From the NCBI GenBank assembly GCA_029378245.1, contig JARKIF010000005.1:310001-374000 (forward strand): a DNA stretch of 64,000 bases, written 5' to 3'. Below are positions 43,801-53,368 of this stretch, piece by piece (position 1 is the stretch's first letter; every line of letters begins with the position of its first letter). This DNA is from Roridomyces roridus (taxonomy: Eukaryota; Basidiomycota; Agaricomycetes; Agaricales; Mycenaceae). The translations under genes were made by a program, and so were the position numbers. The notes beneath the pieces were generated by a model. The model was not told the DNA's origin. It did not search any database and saw nothing but the letters and a program-made list of their open reading frames with translations.

Positions 43801-44166
43801 TACTGCCGATCTCTCACTAAGAAACCACAGACCCCGTGTGGTCCCTGTCTAAAAGACGGGGTGCCTTGCTTGACTCCGCTCAGGAACCCGAATCGAGCTA
43901 GTAAAAATCCGATCTGTCTCCGGTGTCTGTCTTTGGAGCAGTCTCACTCCAAGAAGTGCAAAGTACCGGGGAAATCGTCCAGCGAAAACCCCGAGAAATA
44001 TAGCTGGGGTATGTACTACCTTAACCACGTCGCTCACCTCACAAGTGCCATAGATTTGGCTTCTCGCAGCGCCCTAGCGCAGTTTCACAATGCGGTTGTT
44101 GCAGCAGGCGGACGCCCCGGTAGCTTTGTGGTCGAAGGGCAGCCAGATTTATACACACCTTTGTAA
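40887..44166 (+). CDS. Coiled-coil protein with C-terminal six-Cys cluster, paralogue 2
   Basis: The ATG at 40887 starts MTDVSAQWLLSSLASHERLA. The first exon parallels paralogue 1 throughout, including FVEPLEDGW and QLVFQVLASYEL. A 51-nt intron at 41420-41470 follows. Coiled-coil exons end in EKLA before GTGCGTGTC donors (41684 and about 41963). The second of these contains a one-base deletion near 41863 that puts a TAG in frame. Later exons include VAAANEQL (42060-42085) and long coils at 42571-43120 with two related units (RELAETKESLKIA, HELAETKESLKIA). The C-terminal exon has GFSSWRNYYIHHGLSEFAQW (43640-43700). After a 63-nt intron the cluster CGPCLKDGVPC and CLRCLSLEQSHSKKC follows, then SRSALAQFHNAVVAAGG and the stop at 44166. 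Because coil exons look like frame-neutral cassettes, skipping the damaged exon could restore a product. Confidence 0.65.
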
Positions 44167-44439
44167 GATCGCTGGTGGCTTCGTCCCGCCAGGCTGACGA
44201 AAAGAAGGAAGGCAGGAATCGGGAATGTATATAATATACTGAATTATTGGTTTAACTAGTACGTTCGTAAATGTGTGAATAGCCACGTCCAAGATCTCCT
44301 CGTCCTGCGGTTGATCAAAGCCAGAACTGCGTTTGGGTAAAGCATGTTCAAGACGCAGAGCTTCACACAAACCTGAGGCAGACTTGCGTCTTCCATGAAT
44401 TAGAGAAGATGTACCCATCCGAGTCAATCTTCGCTGGCA

Positions 44440-44907
44440 CCCTTATTCGAGTCATCTGAAAAGATACGATATCGAACAACGCACAGAAGGTGAGCCACGA
44501 AAGACCATTTGCAACCAGACACGCAGAGTTGATCATGAGCAAGCAGACTCGCTTCTGAGACGCAGCGGAGACGGTGCATGTGTCTGCTGTCTTGTTCGAG
44601 CTAAAATCAATGAAAATCGGATTTAGAGGAAGAAAGCGAGTGCACTCACCAGTAGGATAGCCATCATCTTCTTTTGCAGTGTAGCCGAAGCATTCGCGAC
44701 GATCTCGTCCATGTCTACCGGGTGGGTGTTCGTTGGAGTGACAGCCCTTCTGGAATCCTCGAGAGCACGAGACGCATCGTCGGCGGTGCGTTCAGAGGGG
44801 GAGATGCTTCGGTATCGGATGAGTTGGTCCCACAGAAGTACTGGAGCAACTCCGGAACATCTGCTGTATTGAAAAAAACGAGTCCGACAAATACACGACA
44901 ACACCAC
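44440..44907 (-). pseudogene. N-terminal fragment of a second FunK1-type gene
   Basis: The segment DMDEIVANASATLQ (near 44715-44675) matches NMDEIVENASATLQ in the N-terminal exon of the FunK1 gene just upstream on the same strand. No kinase motifs follow. It looks like a truncated tandem duplicate. Confidence 0.55.
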
Positions 44908-44935
44908 TACGCTTTTGTCCCAATTGGGAAGTTAT

Positions 44936-47598
44936 CTATCGACGGCGAGCCTTCGTGCTACCCCTGATGCTCAGCCTGTCATCAGTCGGCTTTTTCCTTT
45001 TAGGATCGGACTCGTCATCAGCGCCGGCATCGGGAGCTGCCCGCTTCAGGGACGACCCACGTGTAAAAGCCGTCGTCCCTCCGCTGGTTGACGCGACGGG
45101 ATCTGAGGACACACGACGGGATCTGGCAGTAGCGGGATCTCGCGGTAGAGAGACTGCTGCTAGGTTCCTCTGGTGTACGGATGTTCGCAATGTCTCCTGC
45201 TTGCGCCCCATCTCGTGAATCGTGAGCGATGGGATGTACTCGCGAGCCGCGTCCGCGTCCGGCCAAGGCACCTTTCTCAGAGACGATTCGATCCAGTTCA
45301 AGACCCCTGTATGTTCAAGGTCCACGGGAGGAGGAGGCCTGGTTGGGACATCACCGTCTTCCATATCCTCCGCATCTAGATCAACCCGCTCGCGATTCTG
45401 AGCCTGAACAGCCCAGCGCAACGTCTCCAGCAGACTATGCAACGGGGAACAGGCGTTTTTGTCGAGATTCGGGGCTTTCTGGATCCATCCGTGCTTGACG
45501 GAGTCAAAGTCGAAAAGGTTCGCGCAGGCATGAGGGTTCTTATTGAGTGATGTGTGTCGGAGAACCAACCACACAAGGAGCCAATAAAAGCTCTCGAGGT
45601 CGTGTTTGGCGCCATGAACCACGGGCGTCTGAGATCCATCGTTTTCAATTGAGGTGTTGGCGATCTCGATGGCCATGAACGGAAAGGTGCCCTTGAAGAA
45701 ATGAGGACACATTCCACCGAATTCGAAGTGGAAGATATATATACGCACCGTAATATCCTCCAGACTTTTACGAACAGCGTCCGAATTGATATGATCGTGC
45801 GGGTACAATTCTTTGAACCTCTGTGCCCCCTCTGGCGTAAATTCGGCGTAGTCCCAGTCAACGAGGAAGCCATTGAATCCATTGTGTGGCAGTGGAACCT
45901 CTCGGAAGAGCACGTTCCCCTCGCTCACGTCGCGGTGTATAACACCAGCGTTGTACGCAGCTTGATGATCTGGATAGTGTGTCAGCGATAAGTTTTCAGA
46001 GAAAAGCGAAAGCGCACGGCGCACGGCGCAAAGTAGCGCACCGACCAAAGACTTAGTTGATTTGAAGTCTTTAAGTGGAGTCCCCACTGGGGTCAACAGT
46101 AACCTCATGTGACGCCGTGGAAGATCCGAACCGTCGCTGTGGGTGGGGTCGGTCACGTGAAGCTCTGCGCGGTGGTCTAGATTGTGGCGCGCTACGGAGA
46201 GATCAAGGCTGCCGTGGCATTTGGCGATGGACTCGAGAATGGTCTGCTTCTGCCCCCTCTCCTCATCCGAAGCATTGTCGACTTGCTGCTGGCAGTATTT
46301 CTCGATAAAGTGGTAAAAGTCGGCTTCAGGCCGCCGACACGTCTGCGGCCAGGCGTCCTTGAGAGCGTAAATCGTAGGCTCCGACGCATCAGCGTCCTCC
46401 TCCAGGATCACACGGAACACCCGAGTCGCGCGACCAAAAAGACCGTCCGATCTGAAGAGAATGCCGCCGAACGTAAAACACTTGACAACCTCCAGCCCCG
46501 TGGCCTGGTTGTATCGAGCCGCGTAAATCCAGAGACTCTCATCGGTGATTTCAGCATCCGGCCATTGCTCGTTGTTGTAAAACGAGACCCTGTGGATCGC
46601 TTCTCGCATGCGCTCCTTCTCAGGATCCGTCGGGGTGGAGATTGTGTCGTCGGCCCCGAGCATCGTGACCGTGGAGTAGCCCACTGGATTGTATAACCGC
46701 CAGAGGAAGGTGGGTAGGTGCGTCGTATGCACCGTGAAGTCGAAGGACTCGGTGACCGAGAAACCGCTGCGGTCGAAGCGGAAAATACGAGCTTTTGTGC
46801 ATGCAAATACGGCCGCAATGTAGACATGGCAGCTGCCCGATGTCATGAGGAGACTACGCGCGCTTTTGGCAAGCTGGACAAGTGCTTTCCGAGACTCTAC
46901 CGAAGTTCTGATTGTCTTGGTTCTTTCGTCAATTGTGTCGATCGTGTGTTTGAGCTCGATGACGGTAGCATCGTGGCGCCAACACCACGAGCCTGGTGCC
47001 AGGGACTCGCCAGGTTTGGTGCCCGTAATGTCGGGCATCGTGTGGTGCTCTTCCTGATCCCCGTCCTCGACAGAGGGAAACTTGACGTTACTCGTGTCAT
47101 GGAAACTCGGTTTGGTAGTGGGCGGAAATTTTTCGACGACTTTGCTCAAGTACTTGAGCTATATATCCCGTGGCAGCGATGAGAAGTGACACGATCGAAC
47201 ATGACAACACTCACCATGGGTTCTGTCATGAGCCTCTCTTGGCTCGCGGCCCCAAGCTTGCGAGCCGTGGCCTGCAATGTCGCCGAGGCGTTCTCCACAA
47301 TTTCGTCCATGTTGACGGGCTGTCCTGTCCCCATGGTCTGGAGAAATTTGGAGACACTCTGTATTCCGTTGAAGTTCTTGCACAACATCTTGGTCCAAAT
47401 GTTCAACGCTGTTAGCGCGTCGCGTTTGCGAGAATCAATGGTGTTGGACTGGGAGTTGAGACTTCTTCCCGGTTTCTTGTCGCGGGGGCCGGCGGGCGGA
47501 GTACCAGCCCTCCCGGAACCCTCCTGTGCACGCGACGCGTTGACGGTAGGGAGATTCTCTTGGAGAGAAGCAGCGGATGAGTTGGTCATATTGGTCAA
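44936..47598 (-). CDS. FunK1-type fungal protein kinase
   Basis: FunK1 is a kinase family strongly expanded in mushroom-forming fungi; its substrates are unknown. The start is the ATG at 47598 (MTNMTNSSAASLQEN). The first exon ends at 47215 with a GTGAGT donor, and the second begins at about 47158. Recognisable parts: the N-terminal FunK1 region with RHDATVIELK..., the central RVFRVILEEDADASEPTIYALKDAW, the catalytic loop HRDVSEGNVLF (near 45935-45905) and FLVDWDYA in place of DFG (near 45870-45845). FMAIEIAN follows as the APE-like motif, then HDLESFYWLLVWLVL. Proposed in-frame introns lie at 46017-45970 (48 nt) and about 45753-45697 (57 nt, GTGCGTATAT donor). The C-terminus is basic (SDPKRKKP, STKARRR), suggesting nuclear location. 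The gene looks intact. Confidence 0.85.
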
Positions 47599-48870
47599 GA
47601 AGAAAGACGAGCCCCACGTGCACTCACGTTGATGTGTGACGAAGAGCTGGCGGCAATTGGCGGCTAGCTAGTTCCGGCACAGAGAGAATCGGTCAAGGTG
47701 AAGGAAGGAAGGTTTTCTGGTATTTCGGAGGTTTCTCCCTAACTTGTACAGGTTCGGATCCTGTATGATCGGAAACCAGGCCTGGGGGTGCCACGACGAC
47801 GGAGCCGTCGCCTGCCGTCGCGTCAAGTCGGTAACGAGAGTGACTGAAACAATCTGGCAGTAGGTGTAGATAATCAAATGCAAAAGAAGAATATCTGTGA
47901 CATCCGCCCTCCAGGTCGACAAGTCGCGGCGACCTTGAACTCGAATGTCGATTGATTGTTCAGGGTATCGGTGAGGCAAACGCATCGCATCTTCAATAGT
48001 CCATGATGCAGCTTTCACTCACCATTACCCGAAATGGAAAGCTTTCACCGAGCAGTGCCTAAAGCGGACAACTTTCACTTATCACTGCCTAGATTGGGCG
48101 CAAACGCCGTTCCTTGACCGGCCCGGCCAGGATGAGTTGGGTGTCTCCGTTCTACGCCTGTCCGAAGCGTTAACGAATGTCTTGCTTTCTAAGAGGCAAC
48201 CCTTCGCACTCAGGATTAACCGACTCCATTCCTTAATCGACCAACTGCAGCCGAGTAGATGCTAACGACGACGCCAGCAGCGCCTCAAACAACCGTTCAC
48301 GTCGCAGTGAAGCTGCTCTTACCCATCTGTATCATCTGTATGTCGCTACTGTTTCCTAAGACGAGTCGGTCGTGCATGTGCGCGAGACTGTGCTCAAGAC
48401 CGCCCTAGCTCACGCACACGTTGCCATGATGACATCCACGGCTCACGCTTGCTTCAATCGATGCCTTCCACGGTTTGGGCTTCCACGACCACAACCACCA
48501 TGGCACGAGGGCATGCTGAAGGCTGCTGGTGGCTGCCGCTCTTAAGGCGTTGTCGGTAGGCCTAATGAATGCCCTTTTCGACATGTCTGCTGATGAACCT
48601 CTTAGACGACAGGCTCGTCCTCCCTTCTCCGTCGGCGGGACTCGTTTATGCAGCCTCAGCGCTGCAGATACTGGAACGTGTTGCAGCAGCGTAAATTCTT
48701 GGACCTCGTCGAGGGCTTCGACCGCAAGCTGGCTGGGAAGCCCAAGTCGTGCTTGTCCTTTTCTTCTCAGCATACCCATGTACTGATCGCAATACAGACG
48801 TCGTGAATATCGAGCTCGTACGGACAGCCACCCACCTCGAATACGGAGCCGCAGAGTCACCACATCATCA
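47599..48870. other. Intergenic with motif site 5
   Basis: It holds the FunK1 upstream region and motif site 5. A 40-bp block at about 48736-48776 (GGAAGCCCAAGTCGTGCTTG...) recurs at 50170-50208. No gene is assigned. Confidence 0.45.
48011..48098 (+). promoter_or_regulatory. 30-bp motif array, site 5 (3 units)
   Basis: Three units of exactly 30 bp, each beginning CTTTCAC: CTTTCACTCACCATTACCCG, CTTTCACCGAGCAGTGCCTA and CTTTCACTTATCACTGCCTA. It lies about 410 bp 5' of the FunK1 start, opposite to that gene's sense. Confidence 0.55.
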
Positions 48871-48873
48871 CCT

Positions 48874-49545
48874 TGCACAAAAACACTCATATTTACATTG
48901 TCCCTGAGTTGATTTCCTTCATCCAAGCCCCCGTTCTCAGCCTTAGATAGGCCTCCACAGGCTCCCGCAACTCGCCGAGCGCTCCGCTGCCCTCGACTGT
49001 CGCCACCGCCGTACACTCCATCAAACCACAAAACAACATGTATCTCCCTCATCTCCGGCTCAAACCTCTCCATCTAGCCTCCCGTTCTGGACTATCAATG
49101 ACTCCCCACATGCCCCACCATTTTCTGAAGGCTCAGTTGCCGCCGAGTGCCGCCGTCGTCGTGCATGCCATCGAACAACAAAAAAGCGTGCACCTCCCTT
49201 GTCTCTGCCTCGCATCCTTCCATCTAAGCTCCCGTTCTCGACCATCCATGTCTCTCCACGCTCCCCCACCATTTTCGGAGGACTGCATGGACTTGAAATG
49301 CTGCCGCCGCTGTGCATACCGTCAAACAACAAAAAACCACGCATCTGCCTCGTCTCCGGTTCGAATCCCTCGGTGCAAGCTCCTGTTCTTGACTATCAAC
49401 GACGCTCGACGCGCCTTCACCGGTTTCCAAGCACTCTGTAAACGAAAAATGCCGCCGTCGCCGGTCCATGCCATCAATTGCAAATCATCAGAAAGCGCAC
49501 TTTTCTCTCGTCTCCTGCTCGAATTCTGGATCATTCGTCAAATTG
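48874..49545. repeat. Degenerate tandem repeat, about 150-bp unit, 4-5 copies
   Basis: Units start near 48874, 49022, 49172, 49323 and 49475. Each begins with an A/C-rich CAAACAACAAAA-like run, then TCTCCGGCTC-like, CCCGTTCT(C/G)GACTATCA-like, and ends GCCGCCG...CATGCCAT. A plus-strand frame stays open through 49038-49592, but the protein is low-complexity and I do not call a gene. Confidence 0.7.
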
Positions 49546-49592
49546 ACGAGGAGAAGACCCATGTGTACGAGGCTGGTGAGGTTGAAGAGTGA

Positions 49593-50440
49593 GTCAATCA
49601 TTCTGATATCCCTCATTGCAATTTCTGACAACACCACAGATTCATCCATCTACGATTGAATATATATATTTTCTGTATTCCTCAGTGGAACATTGCAGAA
49701 AGTGTCGACCACGCGGCAAGTCCACCCAGTGGAATACAAGTTGTCGTGCTTACAGAAGTATTGTAGATTGCTCATTGTCCCTGTTCATCGACATTTTCCA
49801 CGGGAATCTCGAACGCCTGGAGGTCGAGTGCGGGAAAGTTCAGAACACGCGTACGGGAACCGGCGGATGTTGCTTGTCTCCACGCCGGGATGTCGAATGC
49901 GGGGTGGTGGAGCAGTGATCTCGAAAAGATGGGCATCGAGCTTGCCGGCCTAGCAGTCAAGCGCCATCGCCATCCTTCCTCGCTCGGGTTCTGGACATTC
50001 TTCGCTTTGTATGCAGTTAGTTGCCATGCAATATCTTCTGTCTCCTCTCGCGTTCAGGCTGCAGTGGCTGTACAGGGGTGTTCTCGCTTTTGCGGTGATC
50101 TCGAAAACTACCTGCCACTCTACTGCGCTGGCCACAGAACTTGAGGCATGTGAACAATCGTGCATTATTGGGAAGCCCAAGTCGCGCTTGTCCTTTTCTT
50201 CTCAGCAACCAGGGCTTCGAGAAGTAGATGACAGACATTGTCGACACCTAATCCGATACTGTGGAGCGAGAGCTTCAAGGTCCGCTCGGACGGTGAGGAC
50301 TGGGCAGATAGATATCGAGGAGCACGAGCATGGACAACCTTTCATTCACATTGACCCAGTTTAGGAATCATCAGTGAGCTATAGCCAAATAAGGAATGAA
50401 TCAGTGGAACACCGTTTTGGGCAGTTTGGGGAGAAATCAT
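49593..50440. other. Intergenic
   Basis: Apart from the 40-bp repeat at 50170-50208 I see nothing assignable. Confidence 0.4.
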
Positions 50441-50539
50441 TTGGAATTTGACCTTGAAAAAGAACAGCAGGGGTGCACGGGGGCCCGGCGAGCACAAGAA
50501 TTGCCTTATAGAGGTATTAGTGTTTATTCCCATATATGG

Positions 50540-50700
50540 CAGGACATGCTGTAATCCAGCAAATGTAACGCAAATGTCTCGGCAATCAATGAAGAAGTTG
50601 ACATCTTTACACATTTGCTGGGTCCGCAAATCAGCCCAGCAAATGTATAGCAAATAAATAGCAAATAAATAGCAAATTTAAAATTTGCCGTGGCAGCAAA
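50540..50700. repeat. Hairpin-rich AGCAAAT segment
   Basis: CATTTGCTGGG and CCCAGCAAATG form a perfect 11-bp inverted repeat with a 12-nt loop at about 50613-50646. It is followed by three AGCAAATAAAT-like units and an AGCAAATTTAAAATTTGC palindrome. It lies at the broken 3' end of the second LTR element, so it may be an inserted or flanking DNA transposon end. Confidence 0.5.
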
Positions 50701-50844
50701 TGATCAAATCCTGGCAGTGAAGAGAGAGGTCAATATCGATATAGAACGCATTAGGAGAAAGAGTGGACGCATTGAGAGTAATCTCCGGTAACACCCGGGA
50801 GTCAACGCAGCTCGGAATGGGTGACGGAGTGTCCGAGCCGCTGA

Positions 50845-52818
50845 CTATTTTTTCGGATCGGCGGGTTTGGCGGGAACGGTGGCAGCTGGAGCAGCCGGAG
50901 CAGCCGGAACTGGCTCGGTAGTGCCAGCACGTCCTTGAACGCCACCCGGACGCTTCCGGCAATCGGAAGCCTTGTGACCCGCGCCACCGCAGAACATGCA
51001 CAGGTTGTTCTTGATGCGGCGCTCGCGCTCCTCCGGCTTGAGCTTGCCGGAGGCGTCGAGCTTGTTGGCGTAGGGTTTGTCGGAGGCGGAGCCGGAAGCT
51101 TGACCCGCATTACCGGTTGTGGTGGGAGCCGGAGGAGTCGTCTTGTTCGGAGGGTTGGGATTACCCTGCCGATTCTTCCCTTTGCCGCCCTGCTTCCCTT
51201 TCCCGCCGCCCGATGGTTCGGAGGAACCGGACTTGGGCGAATCGTTCGTCGGAGCCCTCAGAGTCGTGCCCTTGACCTTCGCAGCGGCAGCGGCGGTGGC
51301 CAAACGCTCAGCCTCCTTCTCCGCCTGACGACGGTGAAAGCGCTGATTGAGCTGGGCAGCGAGAGACTTGAGTCCGGCAAGAGTGGTCGGCCGGACAGTC
51401 TGAGCGATGGAGTCCTTGATGCGGGAAGGGAGACCACGGTAGAACGCGTGGATGAGGGCCGCCTCGTTGAAGCCGGTCATGACCGAAAGGTTGTCGAATT
51501 CAAGCTGGTAAACAGCGAGTCGATCATTCGGCCGCATCAACAAATTCTCCAGTCCGATCCGAGCGTCTCCGAAAGGATCGTGCGGACCGAAGTTGTTGGC
51601 CAGCTCCTGGACAAAGAGGTCCCAGTCTCCGTCCCAAGCGGGGATCGGAGTTCCGGCGGTAGCGTAGATGTTCGGAGAGAACCATTGCTGAGCTGTACCG
51701 CGCAAGTAGGACCGGACATAGAAGATCTTCTCGTCGGAAGACGGGAAGTCCTGTGGACGTTCAGCGATGTGCAAATAAATCTGCGACATGAACGTAGCGA
51801 ATTTCGAGGGATCGGAGCCGTCGAAAGTGTCCGGAGCCTTGGAAGCAGTGCGGGTAGACCGAGGAGGAGCCGCTGAATTCTGGGCCAGGAGAGTCATCGC
51901 CTGAGCAACTTGCTGCATGGCGACGTCGAGTTGGGGGTTGACCGGAGGGATGTATGCAACACCCGGAGGTCCCGGAGGACCTTGTGCACCTTGGGGACCC
52001 TGAGGACCGCGAGGTCCAAGCGGAGGGACCGGAGGATTCCAGCCCCCACCGCCTCCTCCACCACCTCCACCACCTCCACCACCGCCACCTCCGCCTCCGC
52101 CTCCGGGTCCCGGAGTCCCCAGAGGGGGTGGAGTATTCCCGTGATGGGAACCGGACGGAGCTGGGCAATTACTGTGGTTGCTGGGGTTGCCCGGTGGACC
52201 AGGGGGACCAGGGGGACCAGCAGACGGAGGACGGTTTGTCGGAGGACGAGTAGGAGGACGCGTTGTAGGAGGACGCGTAGTCGGAGGACGAGTGGCCATG
52301 GCATGAGACCTGACCGAGACCGGCGAACGAACCGGAACCGGTGGCTCGTTAGCGTACTCCAATTCATTGACCGCAGACTCAGCTACTTCCTCGATGGGAG
52401 TGACGTTTCCCAAAGGTTGGCGGTATTCTCCGTGAGCCCGGAAGGGAGTCGGAGAGTAGATTTCGTGAGTCGAGCGCTGGTCGTAGTCGGTCATGCCTGG
52501 AACCGGAGGAAAATTCGGGCCGGGGTAATTTGAGGACGCATGGGATTGTCCAGAATGGCGACGAAGAGCAGCACCCTGTTGGTCCGGAGGGAGCGAAGGC
52601 CGAGTCCAAGGCATCGGATTGTTGGGCCGAGGACGGAAAACATCCTCCTCGAAGTGAGGTTGAGACCGAGTGGGGATGTCGTGAGGAGAGATAATCCCCG
52701 AAGCGTTTTCCAAAGTGACGGATTGACCGGGTGCCTGGAGAGGAACCATCGTGGACCATAAGCGAGATCGTCGACGGTCCTGCACCTGAGGCGTGGTCAT
52801 GAGATTTTGATACGACAT
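50845..52818 (-). CDS. Full-length Gag polyprotein, Ty3/Gypsy-like
   Basis: 657 aa from ATG at 52818 (MSYQNLMTTPQVQ). The N-terminal third is Pro/Gly-rich: TRPPTTRPP repeats, a collagen-like GPPGPPGPPG stretch, and a run of about 22 Gly encoded at 52040-52105. The capsid-type region begins at KAPDTFDGSDPSKFATFMSQ and includes AQQWFSP, WDLFVQELANNFG and FYRGLPSRIKDSIA. A basic linker follows, then one zinc knuckle CMFCGGAGHKASDC (CX2CX4HX4C). Uninterrupted, so probably not old. The plus-strand open frame on the opposite side (50935-51876) is a shadow caused by base composition. Confidence 0.88.
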   Translation of the reverse strand: MSYQNLMTTPQVQDRRRSRLWSTMVPLQAPGQSVTLENASGIISPHDIPTRSQPHFEEDVFRPRPNNPMPWTRPSLPPDQQGAALRRHSGQSHASSNYPGPNFPPVPGMTDYDQRSTHEIYSPTPFRAHGEYRQPLGNVTPIEEVAESAVNELEYANEPPVPVRSPVSVRSHAMATRPPTTRPPTTRPPTRPPTNRPPSAGPPGPPGPPGNPSNHSNCPAPSGSHHGNTPPPLGTPGPGGGGGGGGGGGGGGGGGGGGGWNPPVPPLGPRGPQGPQGAQGPPGPPGVAYIPPVNPQLDVAMQQVAQAMTLLAQNSAAPPRSTRTASKAPDTFDGSDPSKFATFMSQIYLHIAERPQDFPSSDEKIFYVRSYLRGTAQQWFSPNIYATAGTPIPAWDGDWDLFVQELANNFGPHDPFGDARIGLENLLMRPNDRLAVYQLEFDNLSVMTGFNEAALIHAFYRGLPSRIKDSIAQTVRPTTLAGLKSLAAQLNQRFHRRQAEKEAERLATAAAAAKVKGTTLRAPTNDSPKSGSSEPSGGGKGKQGGKGKNRQGNPNPPNKTTPPAPTTTGNAGQASGSASDKPYANKLDASGKLKPEERERRIKNNLCMFCGGAGHKASDCRKRPGGVQGRAGTTEPVPAAPAAPAATVPAKPADPKK

Positions 52819-52846
52819 GAAGTCAAGCGGGATGAGTAGTTAATAC

Positions 52847-53368
52847 TGTAATATCCGTGCCGGAGGGTAATGACAAAGGGGCCGGAACCTGAGGTCGGAG
52901 GTCGGAGACCGGAGGTCGGAGGTCGGAGGGACGTAGACCGAGGGTGATCCGGATGAGGTGAACGCTACTCGGAGGGAGAGCACACCAGCCACTTGACTTC
53001 CGAGGGAGGAGTACTCGGAGACTAGATTGGCACAGAGGAATTGCGGAGGCAACACACGTTAATTAACTACTGACGTACATCACAATCGTATGTCCTATTT
53101 ATACTAAGTAAGTATGACACGACCAAATGGAGTCAGAAGCGCGAAAGACAATAAGCTCTATGTTAAACAATAAGAAAGAAGATGATAAAGATAATCACAA
53201 TAAGGGAAACGCTCAGAACGACTTCATTGCGTGAAAACCCTATCGGATTGTGCAATACGACGAATCGGATGCATCATTGGTCGGAGCGTCCGGAACAGTG
53301 GGAGATGTTCCGGACCGGAGGTGGTCGGAGGATGTCGGAAGGACGGGGTTGGTGACATGGATATAACA
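52847..53368 (-). repeat. Presumed 5' LTR of the second element
   Basis: 522 bp with near-complementary ends (TGTAATATCC and GGATATAACA). It contains clustered GGTCGGAG repeats (52890-52930). There is no second copy in the window, so the borders rest only on the end motifs and the position before gag. Confidence 0.55.

Larger units (their letters stand above)
50710..53368 (-). mobile_element. Truncated LTR retrotransposon: 5' LTR plus full gag
   Basis: A presumed 5' LTR (52847-53368, TGTAATATCC...GGATATAACA) lies upstream of a gag gene read on the minus strand. After the gag stop only about 130 bp of element sequence remains. No pol gene and no 3' LTR are found before unrelated AGCAAAT-rich DNA, so the element is truncated. 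It is related to the 9.8-13.0 kb element (same gag layout, similar sequence around the gag stop) but has a different LTR. Confidence 0.75.

Noticed and set aside
49340..49380. GGTTCGAATCC looks like the T-arm (B box) of a tRNA gene
   Set aside because: No A box, acceptor stem or anticodon arm upstream. The sequence is one unit of the 150-bp array, and the other units lack the match.
50935..51876. 313-codon plus-strand open frame opposite the second gag
   Set aside because: The gag on the minus strand has a zinc knuckle and capsid motifs. The plus frame is composition-driven and has no domain.
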